Shown one piece after another: positions 27,577 to 36,720 of a DNA stretch of 64,000 bases. How positions within the stretch are numbered: the first letter of the stretch is position 1; every line of letters begins with the position of its first letter. Under the pieces are notes generated by a model that searched no databases, was not told the origin of the DNA, and saw nothing but the letters and a program-made list of their open reading frames with translations. The stretch comes from Pseudomonadota bacterium. GTDB lineage: Bacteria; Pseudomonadota; Alphaproteobacteria; Rhizobiales; Xanthobacteraceae. A program made the position numbers and the translations under genes. The stretch is from assembly GCA_963204905.1 (NCBI GenBank), contig CAUJJN010000241.1, forward strand, positions 26,329-90,328, written 5' to 3'.

Positions 27577-28707
27577 TTATTTCTGAGGTCGCATAGCCCG
27601 AATTTCACCGAGGATATCCTCGGTCGGCCGCACCACATTGTTCTTGTCATTGAAGTGCGGGATCACGTAGCGGCCGACCATATCGATCGCTTCCATGATC
27701 TTGTCGTGGTTGACCGAATCGAGATGCAGCAGCACCTCTTCAATGCCCAATGCTTCGAATTTCTCGATCTGACGGATGACCGTATCCGGGCTTCCGCATA
27801 CCGTTGTCGCGGATTGATTGAGCAGATAATCCCAATCGTTCGCCGCACGCTCCATCGCCGGAATGCTTTCGCTCATATACGCGTAGTCATCAGCCAGCTT
27901 CGCAAGGCGCGGATACGCATCGGTGGAGATGCGCGCGTAGTGCATCAGGGGTTCGGCGTAATCGTCCTTGGCTTTCTGATCAGTCGCTCCGATGCCGAAG
28001 AAGAGCGGAAGGCCGACACGGGGACGATCGAGCGACCCCTGCTCGTCCCGCTTCCACGCGCCGCGATAAGCGCCCAGAAGTTTCTCAAGGGCTTCCCATC
28101 CCTGGTAGATATTGCTGGTCATCACGGCCAGCCCTTCAGCACCGGCCCAGCTGTGGCTGCGCTCGCTTGTCGCCGCAATGCCGAGAATGGGATGGGGCTT
28201 CTGGAGCGGCTTCGGAACCAGCATTCTGGGAGGAATCTGGTAATATTTGCCTTCGAACGTAAAAATGTCCTCACGCATGGCTTTTCTGATCAGCGCCATA
28301 CCTTCTTCCATCTGTGCCAGCGTTTCGCCGGGATCAACATTGAAGGCCCGCATCGCGATGGTCGTGTTCGCACGGCCGGCGTAGAATTCCATGCGACCAT
28401 TCGACAGAATATCGGTCACCGCCATGCGCTCTGCCGAACGCAAGGCATGATTGATTCTCTGAGGCATCAAGGTCACGGCCGATCGGAGCTTGACGCGCGA
28501 TGTGACCGCGGCGAGGTAACCGAACACAACCTCCGGCGCGGAGCTCGAGATTCCGCCGAGCGCAACATGCTGCTCGGAAAGGGCGACGCAATCGAAACCG
28601 ACTTTTTCCGCAAGGCGGACTTCTTCCACCAGCTCGTGAAGTCGGCGTGCGTAGCTCTGCCCGACCTGGGTTTCCTGCTCCGACCAAAACCCGAACTTGA
28701 GTGCCAT
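27577..28707 (-). CDS. LLM-class flavin-dependent monooxygenase (luciferase-like)
   Basis: This 376-aa protein belongs to the bacterial-luciferase superfamily, which uses FMNH2 and O2 to oxygenate a substrate. Typical stretches are MALKFGFWSEQ, LAEKVGFDCVALSEQHVALGG near residue 32, AVTLMPQRINHALRSAERMAVTDILSNGRMEF near 78 and GSPDTVIRQIEKFEALGIEEVLLHLDSVNH near 318. Such enzymes depend on a separate flavin reductase; one is encoded at 34179-34700 at the head of the same strand run. The substrate cannot be read from sequence. Confidence 0.88.
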   Translation of the reverse strand: MALKFGFWSEQETQVGQSYARRLHELVEEVRLAEKVGFDCVALSEQHVALGGISSSAPEVVFGYLAAVTSRVKLRSAVTLMPQRINHALRSAERMAVTDILSNGRMEFYAGRANTTIAMRAFNVDPGETLAQMEEGMALIRKAMREDIFTFEGKYYQIPPRMLVPKPLQKPHPILGIAATSERSHSWAGAEGLAVMTSNIYQGWEALEKLLGAYRGAWKRDEQGSLDRPRVGLPLFFGIGATDQKAKDDYAEPLMHYARISTDAYPRLAKLADDYAYMSESIPAMERAANDWDYLLNQSATTVCGSPDTVIRQIEKFEALGIEEVLLHLDSVNHDKIMEAIDMVGRYVIPHFNDKNNVVRPTEDILGEIRAMRPQK

Positions 28708-28895
28708 TTCCTATATCCTTTGGGACATTCGAGACCGGCACAGCGTTTCACACGCGAAGCAATATTTTCGTTCGAAGATCAGCGTTCGGCACGCGACTTT
28801 CCAAATTTTATGCTGTGGGAGAACAGATCGTCCGCGTCAGCGGCGTACTGGATTGGATCGACGTCGCGCTATCGTTCTGTGGTGAGGACGCAATA

Positions 28896-29696
28896 TCAGC
28901 GATCACTTCGGGCGGATTGCGCCGAAGCAATATCTCGAAACGCATCGGCCAGAAGGTCGGTGATCGCATCGAGGCATTGCTTTCCGATCCGCTGCGTCGA
29001 TCCGACCGGATTGCCGAGAATCCCATTTGCGGTAACGGATTTGATGCCATTCGCCCACATCGAGCGAAGCTGCTCCTCCGACAGCGCGCCGACATGACCA
29101 ATCTCGAACCGATCCGGCCGCACACTTTCTGGTCGGATCACCATCATCAGCGACGTCTCCGCGATATCCGCGTGTCCACCGACCGCATTCGGATCACCCC
29201 CGGCCGCCTCCACCGCGCACCGCCATCTCTCGATCCAGCCGAGGGAATCGGAGAATGCATCGATCATGACATCAGGCGGCACAGCCTGCCTCAACCGAGG
29301 GAGCATATCCTTGAAGGAAGGAAAATTTCCGATATGTCCTGAGAACAGTAGAATCCGTTTGAAGCCGTGCCGCGCCAGACTGGTGCAGCAATCCAGACAC
29401 ACGGCTTCGAAGGTTTCCGCGCGCAGCGAGACCGTTCCGGGAAACGCGAGATGATGCGCCGAGCAACCCAGCTTGATCGTCGGCGCTATCAGCGTATGGC
29501 CAAGCTTCTTCGCGAGCTTTTCCGCTAGAGCCTCAGCATGATCCGCATCCATGCAGAGAGGAAGATGCGGCCCATGCTGTTCCACGGCACCACACGGGAT
29601 CAGAATCGTCGAATATCCGTTTTCAAGCGCTGTCGCAACGTCCGGGAAGCTCATCAACTCCAGGCGAAGTTGATCCGACGGGGCGGCGACTGCCAT
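28896..29696 (-). CDS. Creatininase-family amidohydrolase
   Basis: This 266-aa protein has the creatininase metal motif GAVEQHGPHLPLCMDADHAE near residue 37 and a second ligand region LLFSGHIGN near 114. The family opens cyclic amides or hydrolyses formamide-like groups and also includes mycofactocin-type and lactam hydrolases. ATG 29696 begins one base after the stop of the upstream crotonase-like gene. A 188-base gap with no gene separates it from the downstream monooxygenase. With a monooxygenase and a CoA ligase nearby, ring opening of a lactam-like intermediate is possible but speculative. Confidence 0.85.
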   Translation of the reverse strand: MAVAAPSDQLRLELMSFPDVATALENGYSTILIPCGAVEQHGPHLPLCMDADHAEALAEKLAKKLGHTLIAPTIKLGCSAHHLAFPGTVSLRAETFEAVCLDCCTSLARHGFKRILLFSGHIGNFPSFKDMLPRLRQAVPPDVMIDAFSDSLGWIERWRCAVEAAGGDPNAVGGHADIAETSLMMVIRPESVRPDRFEIGHVGALSEEQLRSMWANGIKSVTANGILGNPVGSTQRIGKQCLDAITDLLADAFRDIASAQSARSDR

Positions 29697-29697
29697 A

Positions 29698-30465
29698 CTA
29701 TGCTTTCTTTTCACTCTTGGAGAGAAAGCGTTCACGCGCGTCCGCGGAGCGGCCTTCTGTCAAGTAGCACCCGAGATCCTGGACCGTCATCGCTTCCAGC
29801 GATTCGTCGTCCATTTGATCCGTCAAGTTCAGCGAACGTTTGATCGCGGCAAAGAGTTTTTGATCTTTTCCCCGGAGCAGTTGGCAAACCTCCAATGCGC
29901 GCCGCGACACGTCGGCCGTGGACGCGATCTCATCGATGGCACCGATCTCCAACGCCTTCTGGGCATCGACGAGTTCTCCCCGGTAAAGCAGCGCCCGCGC
30001 CGCGCGAAGGCCCAGCTTCTGTACGGCTTGACGTATTCCCTTCGTCGCAGGCAACAGGCCATGGTTGATTTCCGGAAATCCGATCCGGGATTCCGGATTG
30101 GCGACCACGTAGTCCGCGAAGAGAAGAAACTCCAGCGCGCCGCCAACAGCATAGCCTCGGACGGCACAGACGATCGGGGCGGGATAGCGCTCCATGGTGC
30201 AGAGCAACGCATGAAAGGTTTTGATGCGTGGCGCTGCGATCTCGATGCCGACAATCTCCTTGATGTCGCCGCCGGCGCTGAAGAAGCGATCACCGAGCCC
30301 GGTTAGCACAATCCCGGGCGGCGATTCTTCGGCGGCCAATGTGCCGATGTGGCGTTCCAGCGCCGCGATCAACTCGAAGTTCACGGCGTTCGCGGGAGGC
30401 CGGTTCATGGTCAATGAAACCACGTCGCCGTCGCGTTCGATGATCAGGATTTCGCTTTCGGTCAT
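29698..30465 (-). CDS. Enoyl-CoA hydratase/isomerase family protein
   Basis: This 255-aa crotonase-fold protein has GLGDRFFSAGGDIKEI near residue 55 (oxyanion hole) and VRGYAVGGALEFLLFADYVVANPESRIGFPEINHGLLP near 101. The Glu in FPEI corresponds to the first catalytic Glu of enoyl-CoA hydratase; the second position looks like Ala, so hydration is not assured. It is separated from livF by about 190 bases and is translationally close to the creatininase gene. It likely processes a CoA thioester made by the ligase at 24906. Confidence 0.87.
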   Translation of the reverse strand: MTESEILIIERDGDVVSLTMNRPPANAVNFELIAALERHIGTLAAEESPPGIVLTGLGDRFFSAGGDIKEIVGIEIAAPRIKTFHALLCTMERYPAPIVCAVRGYAVGGALEFLLFADYVVANPESRIGFPEINHGLLPATKGIRQAVQKLGLRAARALLYRGELVDAQKALEIGAIDEIASTADVSRRALEVCQLLRGKDQKLFAAIKRSLNLTDQMDDESLEAMTVQDLGCYLTEGRSADARERFLSKSEKKA

Positions 30466-30654
30466 GGGTGAAACCTAGGCCGTCGGCGCGAGAATTAGCT
30501 GCTGTTGACAGCGTCGTCACAGGCGCGCGGCGCAATGTGCGTTCATGAATGGCCCTATTTGCGGCATTTCATGCTTCGCTCTTCGCCGGAATAGTCCCAT
30601 TCTCTAAGGCTGACGCCTAATGCAACACGCAGTGAAGCCGCCGCGGCTTTTGGA

Positions 30655-31374
30655 TCACATTCCAAGATAAGCGCGCTGGACCTCGGAATTATTCAAGAGT
30701 TCCTCGCTCGATCCTTCAAGAACGACTGCCCCATTCTCGAGGACATAACCGCGGTTGCTCAGTGACAGTGACTTCGCGACGTTTTGTTCAACCAGCAAAA
30801 TAGTTGCGCCCTGCTCGTGCAGCAATTTCACGACACCGAACATCACGTCGGTCAAGGCAGGTGACAATCCTATCGACGGCTCATCGAACATCACAATTTC
30901 AGGTTTTGCCATCATCGCGCGGCCGATCGCCAGCATCTGCTGCTCACCGCCGGACAATGTTCCGGCGAGTTGACGACGCCGCTCGCGCAGCCGGCCGAAC
31001 AGCCCATAGACGGATTCGAGCGTGCTCGCCCGCTCGGCTTTCGCTCGCTTCAGGGTGGCGCCGAGAAGCAGATTTTCCTCGACTGAAAGCGCCCCAAAAA
31101 TCTGACGACCTTCGGCGACCTGAGCGATGCCGAGCTCGCAGATTTCCCACGGCGGCTTTCTCGTGATGTCGACGCCGTTCATTTTTACCGCACCGCCAGA
31201 AGCCGGAACGATCCCCGCAATGGATCTGATCAGAGAGGTTTTGCCCGCTCCATTCGCTCCGACGACACAGATCAGTTCGCCCTTGCGAATACTCAAGGAC
31301 ACGCCGTTGAGGGCGTTGGAGCCATCATAAGCGACGGAAATTTTATCTACCGTTAGAAGCGCCTCGTCACGCAT
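30655..31374 (-). CDS. livF: LIV-type ABC transporter ATPase (LivF-like)
   Basis: This 239-aa ATPase has Walker A GANGAGKTS near residue 38, signature LSGGEQQML near 139, Walker B IVMFDEPSIGL near 159, and LVEQNVAKSLSL after it. Its ATG overlaps the end of the livG-like gene by 8 bases. It completes a LivHMGF set that would import the substrate of the neighbouring catabolic genes. The symbol marks the family, not a proven branched-chain amino-acid role. Confidence 0.9.
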   Translation of the reverse strand: MRDEALLTVDKISVAYDGSNALNGVSLSIRKGELICVVGANGAGKTSLIRSIAGIVPASGGAVKMNGVDITRKPPWEICELGIAQVAEGRQIFGALSVEENLLLGATLKRAKAERASTLESVYGLFGRLRERRRQLAGTLSGGEQQMLAIGRAMMAKPEIVMFDEPSIGLSPALTDVMFGVVKLLHEQGATILLVEQNVAKSLSLSNRGYVLENGAVVLEGSSEELLNNSEVQRAYLGM

Positions 31375-32092
31375 GGAAGCCGGTCCCTAGATAGCTTTCG
31401 AGAACCTGTGGATCGGCGACCACATCTTGTGGGCGGCCTTCCGCGATCTTGGCACCATGGTGAAGCACCACGACGGTCGAAGCGACTTCCATCACGATCC
31501 GCATCACATGCTCCACTAGCAGAATCGTTAGTCCATTCTCCGCCAGCTTCCGCAGTACCTGAACGACGCCGACGGCTTCGGTTGGACGCAGGCCGGCCAT
31601 CACCTCGTCGAGCAGAAGCAGCTTCGGGCGCGTTGACAGGGCCTTGGCAACCTCCAGCATCTTTCGGTCCGGCATCGTCAGCTGATCTATCCTGGCGTTC
31701 GCCTTCGCAGCGAGGCCGACACTTTCGAGGGAGTCCAATGCCGTCGACCTGGCTTCGGCGACGTTCGTGGTCCAACTGAAAGCGCCGACCATCGCATTCT
31801 CTACAACAGACATATCCCGCATCGGCCGCACGATCTGAAAGGTGCGCGCGATACCCATCCGACAGATGTTTTCGGGCGGCATTCCCTCGATCGATCGCCC
31901 TTCAAAGAACACTTTTCCGGTCGTCGGCTTCAATGCGCCGGCAACAAGGTTGAAGCATGTGGTTTTTCCTGCCCCGTTAGGCCCGATCAGGGCGGTGATC
32001 TGCCCAGCCGCGAGCGTAAAGCTCACGCCGTTGACGGCGACCAAGCCTCCGAACGACCGTGAAAGATTTTGGACGTCGAGCAGATCGGTCAT
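31367..32092 (-). CDS. livG: LIV-type ABC transporter ATPase (LivG-like), variant signature
   Basis: This 241-aa ATPase has Walker A GPNGAGKTT near residue 39 and Walker B LLLLDEVMAGLRPTE near 164. The ABC signature, usually LSGGQ, reads LTMPDRKMLEVA here, a variant found in a subset of LivG-like proteins. ATG 32092 overlaps the livM stop as ATGA, which favours it over a longer reading frame. The catalytic Glu after Walker B and a switch His (VEHVMRIV) are present, so it should be active. Confidence 0.9.
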   Translation of the reverse strand: MTDLLDVQNLSRSFGGLVAVNGVSFTLAAGQITALIGPNGAGKTTCFNLVAGALKPTTGKVFFEGRSIEGMPPENICRMGIARTFQIVRPMRDMSVVENAMVGAFSWTTNVAEARSTALDSLESVGLAAKANARIDQLTMPDRKMLEVAKALSTRPKLLLLDEVMAGLRPTEAVGVVQVLRKLAENGLTILLVEHVMRIVMEVASTVVVLHHGAKIAEGRPQDVVADPQVLESYLGTGFHA

Positions 32093-33120
32093 TCTTCTGC
32101 CTTTCGCAGTTTGAGAGGCCAGGAAGATGCGGATTCCTTGATCGCCTGGTAACGCCGGACGATTGCCGGCCAGATACCATCCGGCAGAAACCACACCACC
32201 AGGATCAGAATAATGCCGTAAGTGATGTTGTTGAGCCCCGGAATTCCGAGAGTATCGCCGAGACCGCTCATCAGGTGATTGAGAGGGATAGCCACGAGTG
32301 AACCGACCAGTGGGCCGAACGCGGTGCCAAGCCCGCCCACAATGGGTCCGATCAGAACGTCAACGGAAATTCCCATTCCCATGATGGAATCGGGAAATAT
32401 CGCACCCTGGACGAGCGCCAGAATTCCACCACCCGCTGCCGCACTCGCAGCCGAGATCGAGATGACCAGGATCTTGTGCCGGAATGTGCGAACGCCGAGG
32501 GCGCGAGCGGCCTCATCGTCGTCTCTCATCGCCCTCCATACATATCCGAAGTAGGATCGCGATATGATTTCCGTTCCCGCTACGCCGATGGCCGCCAAAG
32601 CGAGAGCCACGAAATAGTAGAACCGGGCTCCTCCGCGCAGCATCGATAGCTCAACGTTTCCGCTCGGCGCGGGGAAAAATAGCCCCTGCATCGCGCCGAC
32701 GAATTCCCAGCCGCTGAACATGATGCGGGCGAATTCCGCCGCGGCGATTGTCAGAAGCGCGAAGTAGATGCCGCGCACTTCGAAACGAAAGCTCAACCAG
32801 GCCAGAACCGCGCCGACCGCCCCGGCGATCACCATCCCTACGAAAAGACCGATCCATGGCGAAATGCCGTACTTGATATACAGCACCGCCACCGAATAGG
32901 CCCCGAGACCAACAAAAAGGGCGTGACCGATCGACAGTTGCCCACCGATCCCCAGCATCAGATTCCACGACTGTCCCATGAAGGTGAACAGCAGCACGAT
33001 CGTCAGCAGTGAGAGGATGTACGAATTCGACAGGATACCGACCAGCGCCAGAATGCCGAACGCCATGGCACCGGTAGCCCATCGCATCACGTCCGTCGTC
33101 CTATTAATTTTCTTTGGCAC
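32089..33120 (-). CDS. livM: LIV-type ABC transporter permease (LivM-like)
   Basis: This 343-aa inner-membrane permease shows repeated hydrophobic spans and the LivM hallmark GIGGQLSIGHALFVGLGAYSVAVL near residue 56, plus PIVGGLGTAFGPLVGSLVAIPLNHL near 265. Translation probably starts at GTG 33120, preceded by GAGAGGA and overlapping livH by 17 bases; an ATG at 33087 is an alternative. It pairs with LivH. Confidence 0.88.
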   Translation of the reverse strand: MPKKINRTTDVMRWATGAMAFGILALVGILSNSYILSLLTIVLLFTFMGQSWNLMLGIGGQLSIGHALFVGLGAYSVAVLYIKYGISPWIGLFVGMVIAGAVGAVLAWLSFRFEVRGIYFALLTIAAAEFARIMFSGWEFVGAMQGLFFPAPSGNVELSMLRGGARFYYFVALALAAIGVAGTEIISRSYFGYVWRAMRDDDEAARALGVRTFRHKILVISISAASAAAGGGILALVQGAIFPDSIMGMGISVDVLIGPIVGGLGTAFGPLVGSLVAIPLNHLMSGLGDTLGIPGLNNITYGIILILVVWFLPDGIWPAIVRRYQAIKESASSWPLKLRKAEE

Positions 33121-33973
33121 CGAAAAATCCTCTCGGACGGAAGATCAGAATGACGATCAGAAGCGCATAGGGAAGCGCCGTCTTCATTGACGGCGAGAAC
33201 ATCAAGGCAGCGACGGCTTCAGCCACGCCGATCGTCAATCCGCCCAGTAACGCACCGCCAAAACTGCCGAGGCCGCCAACAATCACTGTCACGAATGCCA
33301 GCAGGGTAAAGTCAACTGCAAGATATGGCTGGGCGTCAAACAACGGCGATATCAACGCGCCTGCAACGCCGGCACACGCGGCACCGATGCCGAACGTCAC
33401 TGCATAAACGCGGGGAATATTCAGCCCGACGATCAGACCGCCCAGGCGATTGTTCGCAGCCGCCCGCAACGATCTGCCGAAAGAAGAGTACTTCAGATAC
33501 ACGCCGAGCATCAGGATGAGCAGGCCGGCGACGGTCGCAGCCTGGAGCCGCGCCAAATCCAGTTTCAGGATTCCGATCGATACGGTCTGAAACGACAGCT
33601 GAGACATCGTCGGGCGCGGATCCGGACCGAACGCGACCAGCAGGATTCCAGTGAAAAGCAGGGACAAACCGATGAAGACAATGAACTGATAGTGGTGCGG
33701 ACGATTCACGAACCGCGTTACGACCAGCCTTTCCAGCAAGTACCCGAATACGAACATGACAACCGCAGCAAGCGCGGCGGCGCCGACAATGGGCATTCCC
33801 CAGATACGCGCGGACCAGTATCCTATATAAACTCCGAAAACGACCATCTCGCCATGAGCGAAGTTGACGACACGCATCACTCCGAAAATGATGGTGAGTC
33901 CGAGCGCCACCAGGCCGTACACGAGGCCGATCAGAATTCCGCTCGCGAGAACATTCAGCCAGAGCGACAGCAT
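33104..33973 (-). CDS. livH: LIV-type ABC transporter permease (LivH-like)
   Basis: This 289-aa permease has the LivH motif FGVMRVVNFAHGEMVVFGVYIGYW near residue 32 and VTVIVGGLGSFGGALLGGLTIG near 232, with about eight hydrophobic spans. ATG 33973 is taken as the start, though a TTG two codons upstream is also open. It is the first transporter gene in the run livH-M-G-F. About 200 bases without a gene separate it from the flavin reductase gene upstream. Confidence 0.88.
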   Translation of the reverse strand: MLSLWLNVLASGILIGLVYGLVALGLTIIFGVMRVVNFAHGEMVVFGVYIGYWSARIWGMPIVGAAALAAVVMFVFGYLLERLVVTRFVNRPHHYQFIVFIGLSLLFTGILLVAFGPDPRPTMSQLSFQTVSIGILKLDLARLQAATVAGLLILMLGVYLKYSSFGRSLRAAANNRLGGLIVGLNIPRVYAVTFGIGAACAGVAGALISPLFDAQPYLAVDFTLLAFVTVIVGGLGSFGGALLGGLTIGVAEAVAALMFSPSMKTALPYALLIVILIFRPRGFFGAKEN

Positions 33974-34178
33974 CAGCAAACTCGTGCTGAAAGAGGTCGA
34001 TGATACGGTTTTAACAACGACACGCAGGACGGCGTGCGACCTCGCGTTTCCCGGACTGTTGCGCCCATCCAGGCGAGAACCCTAACGGAAACCCAAATTG
34101 GTGCGCTTTCGCTCGCTCTCCCCCGGGACATCGTTCAACTCCTGCTGTTTGATCTGTGATCGGAACGACGTACAGACA

Positions 34179-34700
34179 TCAATGATGCGAGTCGTGGACT
34201 TTCGGCACAGCGAATTCTCCACGGACATAAACCAGAGGCTCGCTGTCCGCGCTCATTGTCTGTGCAAGGACCGCACCGACAAAGATGGTGTGACTTCCCG
34301 CGTCATGCGCCTCGACGACGTGACAATCAAAGCTGCATATCGCTTCGATCAAGCTCGGCGCACCTGTTACCAGCGTCTGCCATGATCCTTCGGCGAAACG
34401 GATGTCACCTTTGCTTCCATCCTGGCCTGAGAATGTTCGGGCGAGGCCGGAATGCTGGGCAGCCAGGATATTCCAGCAGAACACTTGGCTTGCCACGATC
34501 GTATCGTGCGCTCCCGCGGTTTTGTTGACGCAAACAAGAACGCGTGAGGGCTCCGTCGACAACGAGCAGCCGGCCGTCAGGGTCAAGCCATGCCTGCCAG
34601 GCCGCACTCCTGTCGTAACAATTGAAACCGTGCCTGGAACATTTCGCATCGCACTGCGGAATTCCACAGGATTGAATGGTGAGGCTTGTTGGATCGACAT
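34179..34700 (-). CDS. Flavin reductase-domain protein
   Basis: This 173-aa protein belongs to the HpaC/FMN-binding split-barrel flavin reductases, which supply reduced FMN or FAD to a monooxygenase. Typical stretches are FRSAMRNVPGTVSIVTTGV, GLTLTAGCSLSTEPSRVLVCVNKTAGAHDTI and FCWNILAAQHSGLARTFSG, with the terminal DSEPLVYVRGEF. It lies at the head of the same strand run as the LLM monooxygenase (27577-28707), which would need such a partner. The pairing is inferred from co-location. Confidence 0.88.
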   Translation of the reverse strand: MSIQQASPFNPVEFRSAMRNVPGTVSIVTTGVRPGRHGLTLTAGCSLSTEPSRVLVCVNKTAGAHDTIVASQVFCWNILAAQHSGLARTFSGQDGSKGDIRFAEGSWQTLVTGAPSLIEAICSFDCHVVEAHDAGSHTIFVGAVLAQTMSADSEPLVYVRGEFAVPKVHDSHH

Positions 34701-34761
34701 GGGCGGGGATCACATTCGTCTTGTTGCGCTTCAATAAAGGGCACTGCAGTGAGAGACAGCA

Positions 34762-35112
34762 CTATCCGCTGGCTGCCTGATAGAACTGAATGACGTTTCC
34801 CTGAGGATCTTGCACCTGAACGGTTCGACCGTGGGAGCCCATGTCGCGAATGTCGCCGGACACCTCAGCGCCCGCGGCCCGCGCTTTCTCGATCATCGCT
34901 TCCATATCCTCGGTTTCGTAAACAAGAACGGCGCCCCGAGCCGGCGAAGACACTGACTCGGTCGGGCCGGCGATACAAAATGCAACTTTCTCGCTCGAGA
35001 ATTGAACCCACTTCCCGGCATCCACAAAGCGAATTGGCAGGCCCAAAGCCTCATAGAATCTTGCGAGACCTTCGGGTTCGTGCGCCGAGAGATATACTTG
35101 TTTGAGTTTCAC
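34762..35112 (-). CDS. VOC-superfamily (glyoxalase-like) protein
   Basis: This 116-aa single-domain vicinal-oxygen-chelate protein reads MKLKQVYLSAHEPEGLARFYEALGLPIRF at the start and GRTVQVQDPQGNVIQFYQ at the end. The start is GTG at 35112 with GGGA upstream. VOC proteins include glyoxalases, dioxygenases and resistance proteins, and the exact reaction cannot be told. It is the most upstream gene of the leftward catabolic run, so that run's promoter probably lies in 35113-35300. Confidence 0.8.
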   Translation of the reverse strand: MKLKQVYLSAHEPEGLARFYEALGLPIRFVDAGKWVQFSSEKVAFCIAGPTESVSSPARGAVLVYETEDMEAMIEKARAAGAEVSGDIRDMGSHGRTVQVQDPQGNVIQFYQAASG

Positions 35113-35567
35113 GATCGTGATCCCAGCTCTGCGAGTTGCATTGTTGTAAATCTCTGTTGAACTCGGCCTGTTTTGAAATAGTACCCGGACCGTCCAGCAT
35201 TAATGTTCGAACAAATAATTCGAGCTGTTGCGGATCAGCATTTTATGCTGCCGGGCAAGGAGAGCACGCACGATTGTTTCAGACGCCGCTTTATCAGGCA
35301 CCATCGTTGCAATCGTCGCATCATTGAAAACAGCCAGCCCGTCCGACTCGGAGCTGCGCTTCATCGTCGGGAATCCCTTACGCATGACCCGCATGTCGTA
35401 AACTGTTGGCGGATTCGGTCAGTTCGTTGAAATAGCCGTCGTCAAGTACGCCGCCCCGAAAGGCTGCGGCCTCCGGTCGCCAGTCATGCGCCGTCAACGC
35501 CACCGATGTCGTCGTAGCGCAACGTCGTGTTGAATTGTCCGATTGCAATCGCCGCAGGGATGCGGCG
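35113..35567. other. Non-coding gap upstream of the catabolic operon
   Basis: About 455 bases separate the VOC gene from the alpha-hydroxy-acid oxidase gene. Short open frames here look neither conserved nor translated. The part next to 35112 should contain the promoter of the leftward catabolic genes; I find no convincing promoter hexamers or hairpins. Confidence 0.35.
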
Positions 35568-36716
35568 TCAATGAACCGGATCGTCGCCAGATATTCCGGC
35601 ATGCGAGCGAGAACTGTCGCCACGGATCGCATCCGGCGAGATCGCCGCCAGGCTGTCACAGCCTGTCAGCACCATCGTGGCCTCCAGCTCCGCGTGCAGG
35701 ATGCGCAACACGTGGGCAACGCCGATCGCGCCGGCCGCCGCGAGACCATGTACAAATGCGCGGCCGATCAGAACTGCACGCGCGCCGAGCGCGACAGCCT
35801 TGAAAACATCGCTCCCCCGGCGGATTCCGCCATCAAGAAGAATTGGCGCGCGACCTGCCACCACGTCGGCGATCTCGGGCAGGATATCGATGCTCGCGGG
35901 CTGACCGTCGAGAACCCGCCCGCCGTGGTTCGACACGACGATACCATCCACACCGGCATCAAGGCCGCGGACCGCATCGTCGGCAGTCATAATTCCCTTC
36001 AACACAAGTGGGAGCCGCGTCTGCGAGCGCAGCCACGTAACATCCTTCCATGTCGCCGCAGCCGCAATTAGGGGGTTGTCGAACAGCGACATGCTCGTCG
36101 CCTGCGGAAGTGGCGCAAGTCCCCGCAGGTTGACCGGAAATACATCGGGTGGAAACGCAAACCCGGCCCGCTGCTCTCGATTGCGCAGGCCACTGATCGG
36201 CGCATCGACGCTGAGCACCAGCGCGCGATAGCCCGCCCCTTCGGCACGGCGTACGAGATCCAGCGTAAACTTGCGATCGTGCTGGATGTAGATTTGAAAC
36301 CAGAGAGGCGTTTCGGCGGCTCGAGCGACATCTTCGAGGGAAACGCTGGCCTGCGTGCTGACGATCATCCCCGCCCGCATCGCAGAGGCACCGAGCACGG
36401 TGGCGATTTCACCATCCGGATGCGCGAGCTTCTGATAAGCTACCGGCGCCAGCAGAATGGGATGCGGCAGCCGCAGTCCAAAAATCTCACACGCCGTTCC
36501 ACTGCCTGGAGGGAACGATCGCAACACTCGCGCCCGCAGCCGAAGCCGCGCGAACGCCGCACGGTTGTCCGCCACGGTCAATTCGTCGGCCGCGCCGCCA
36601 TCCAGATAAGCCCAAGCACTGGCCGACAGTCGTTCGCGCGCAAGCGGTTCGTAATCCGCCACGGCGGCGACCACGGGTGGAACGCTCTGGAGCTTCGGAA
36701 GCGGGGGTGCGGTCAT
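35568..36716 (-). CDS. FMN-dependent alpha-hydroxy-acid oxidase/dehydrogenase
   Basis: This 382-aa TIM-barrel flavoenzyme of the glycolate oxidase/lactate dehydrogenase (LldD) family oxidises 2-hydroxy acids to 2-oxo acids. Visible features are SASAWAYLDGGAADELT near residue 32, PILLAPVAYQKLAHPDGE near 85, WFQIYIQHDRKF near 138, LKGIMTADDAV near 238, VVSNHGGRVLDG near 261 with the catalytic His and Arg, and LLDGGIRRGSDVFKAVALGARAVLIGR near 294. It begins four bases after the PiuC-like gene, so it is the last gene of the receptor operon. An oxidase acting on a hydroxy acid in an iron-uptake operon is unusual; it might act on a siderophore or its breakdown product. Confidence 0.9.
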   Translation of the reverse strand: MTAPPLPKLQSVPPVVAAVADYEPLARERLSASAWAYLDGGAADELTVADNRAAFARLRLRARVLRSFPPGSGTACEIFGLRLPHPILLAPVAYQKLAHPDGEIATVLGASAMRAGMIVSTQASVSLEDVARAAETPLWFQIYIQHDRKFTLDLVRRAEGAGYRALVLSVDAPISGLRNREQRAGFAFPPDVFPVNLRGLAPLPQATSMSLFDNPLIAAAATWKDVTWLRSQTRLPLVLKGIMTADDAVRGLDAGVDGIVVSNHGGRVLDGQPASIDILPEIADVVAGRAPILLDGGIRRGSDVFKAVALGARAVLIGRAFVHGLAAAGAIGVAHVLRILHAELEATMVLTGCDSLAAISPDAIRGDSSRSHAGISGDDPVH

Positions 36717-36720
36717 GATA

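Noticed and set aside
35200..35659. Short minus-strand frames that might be remnants of a broken gene
   Set aside because: Some segments look protein-like but no family could be recognised, so a pseudogene call is not supportable.
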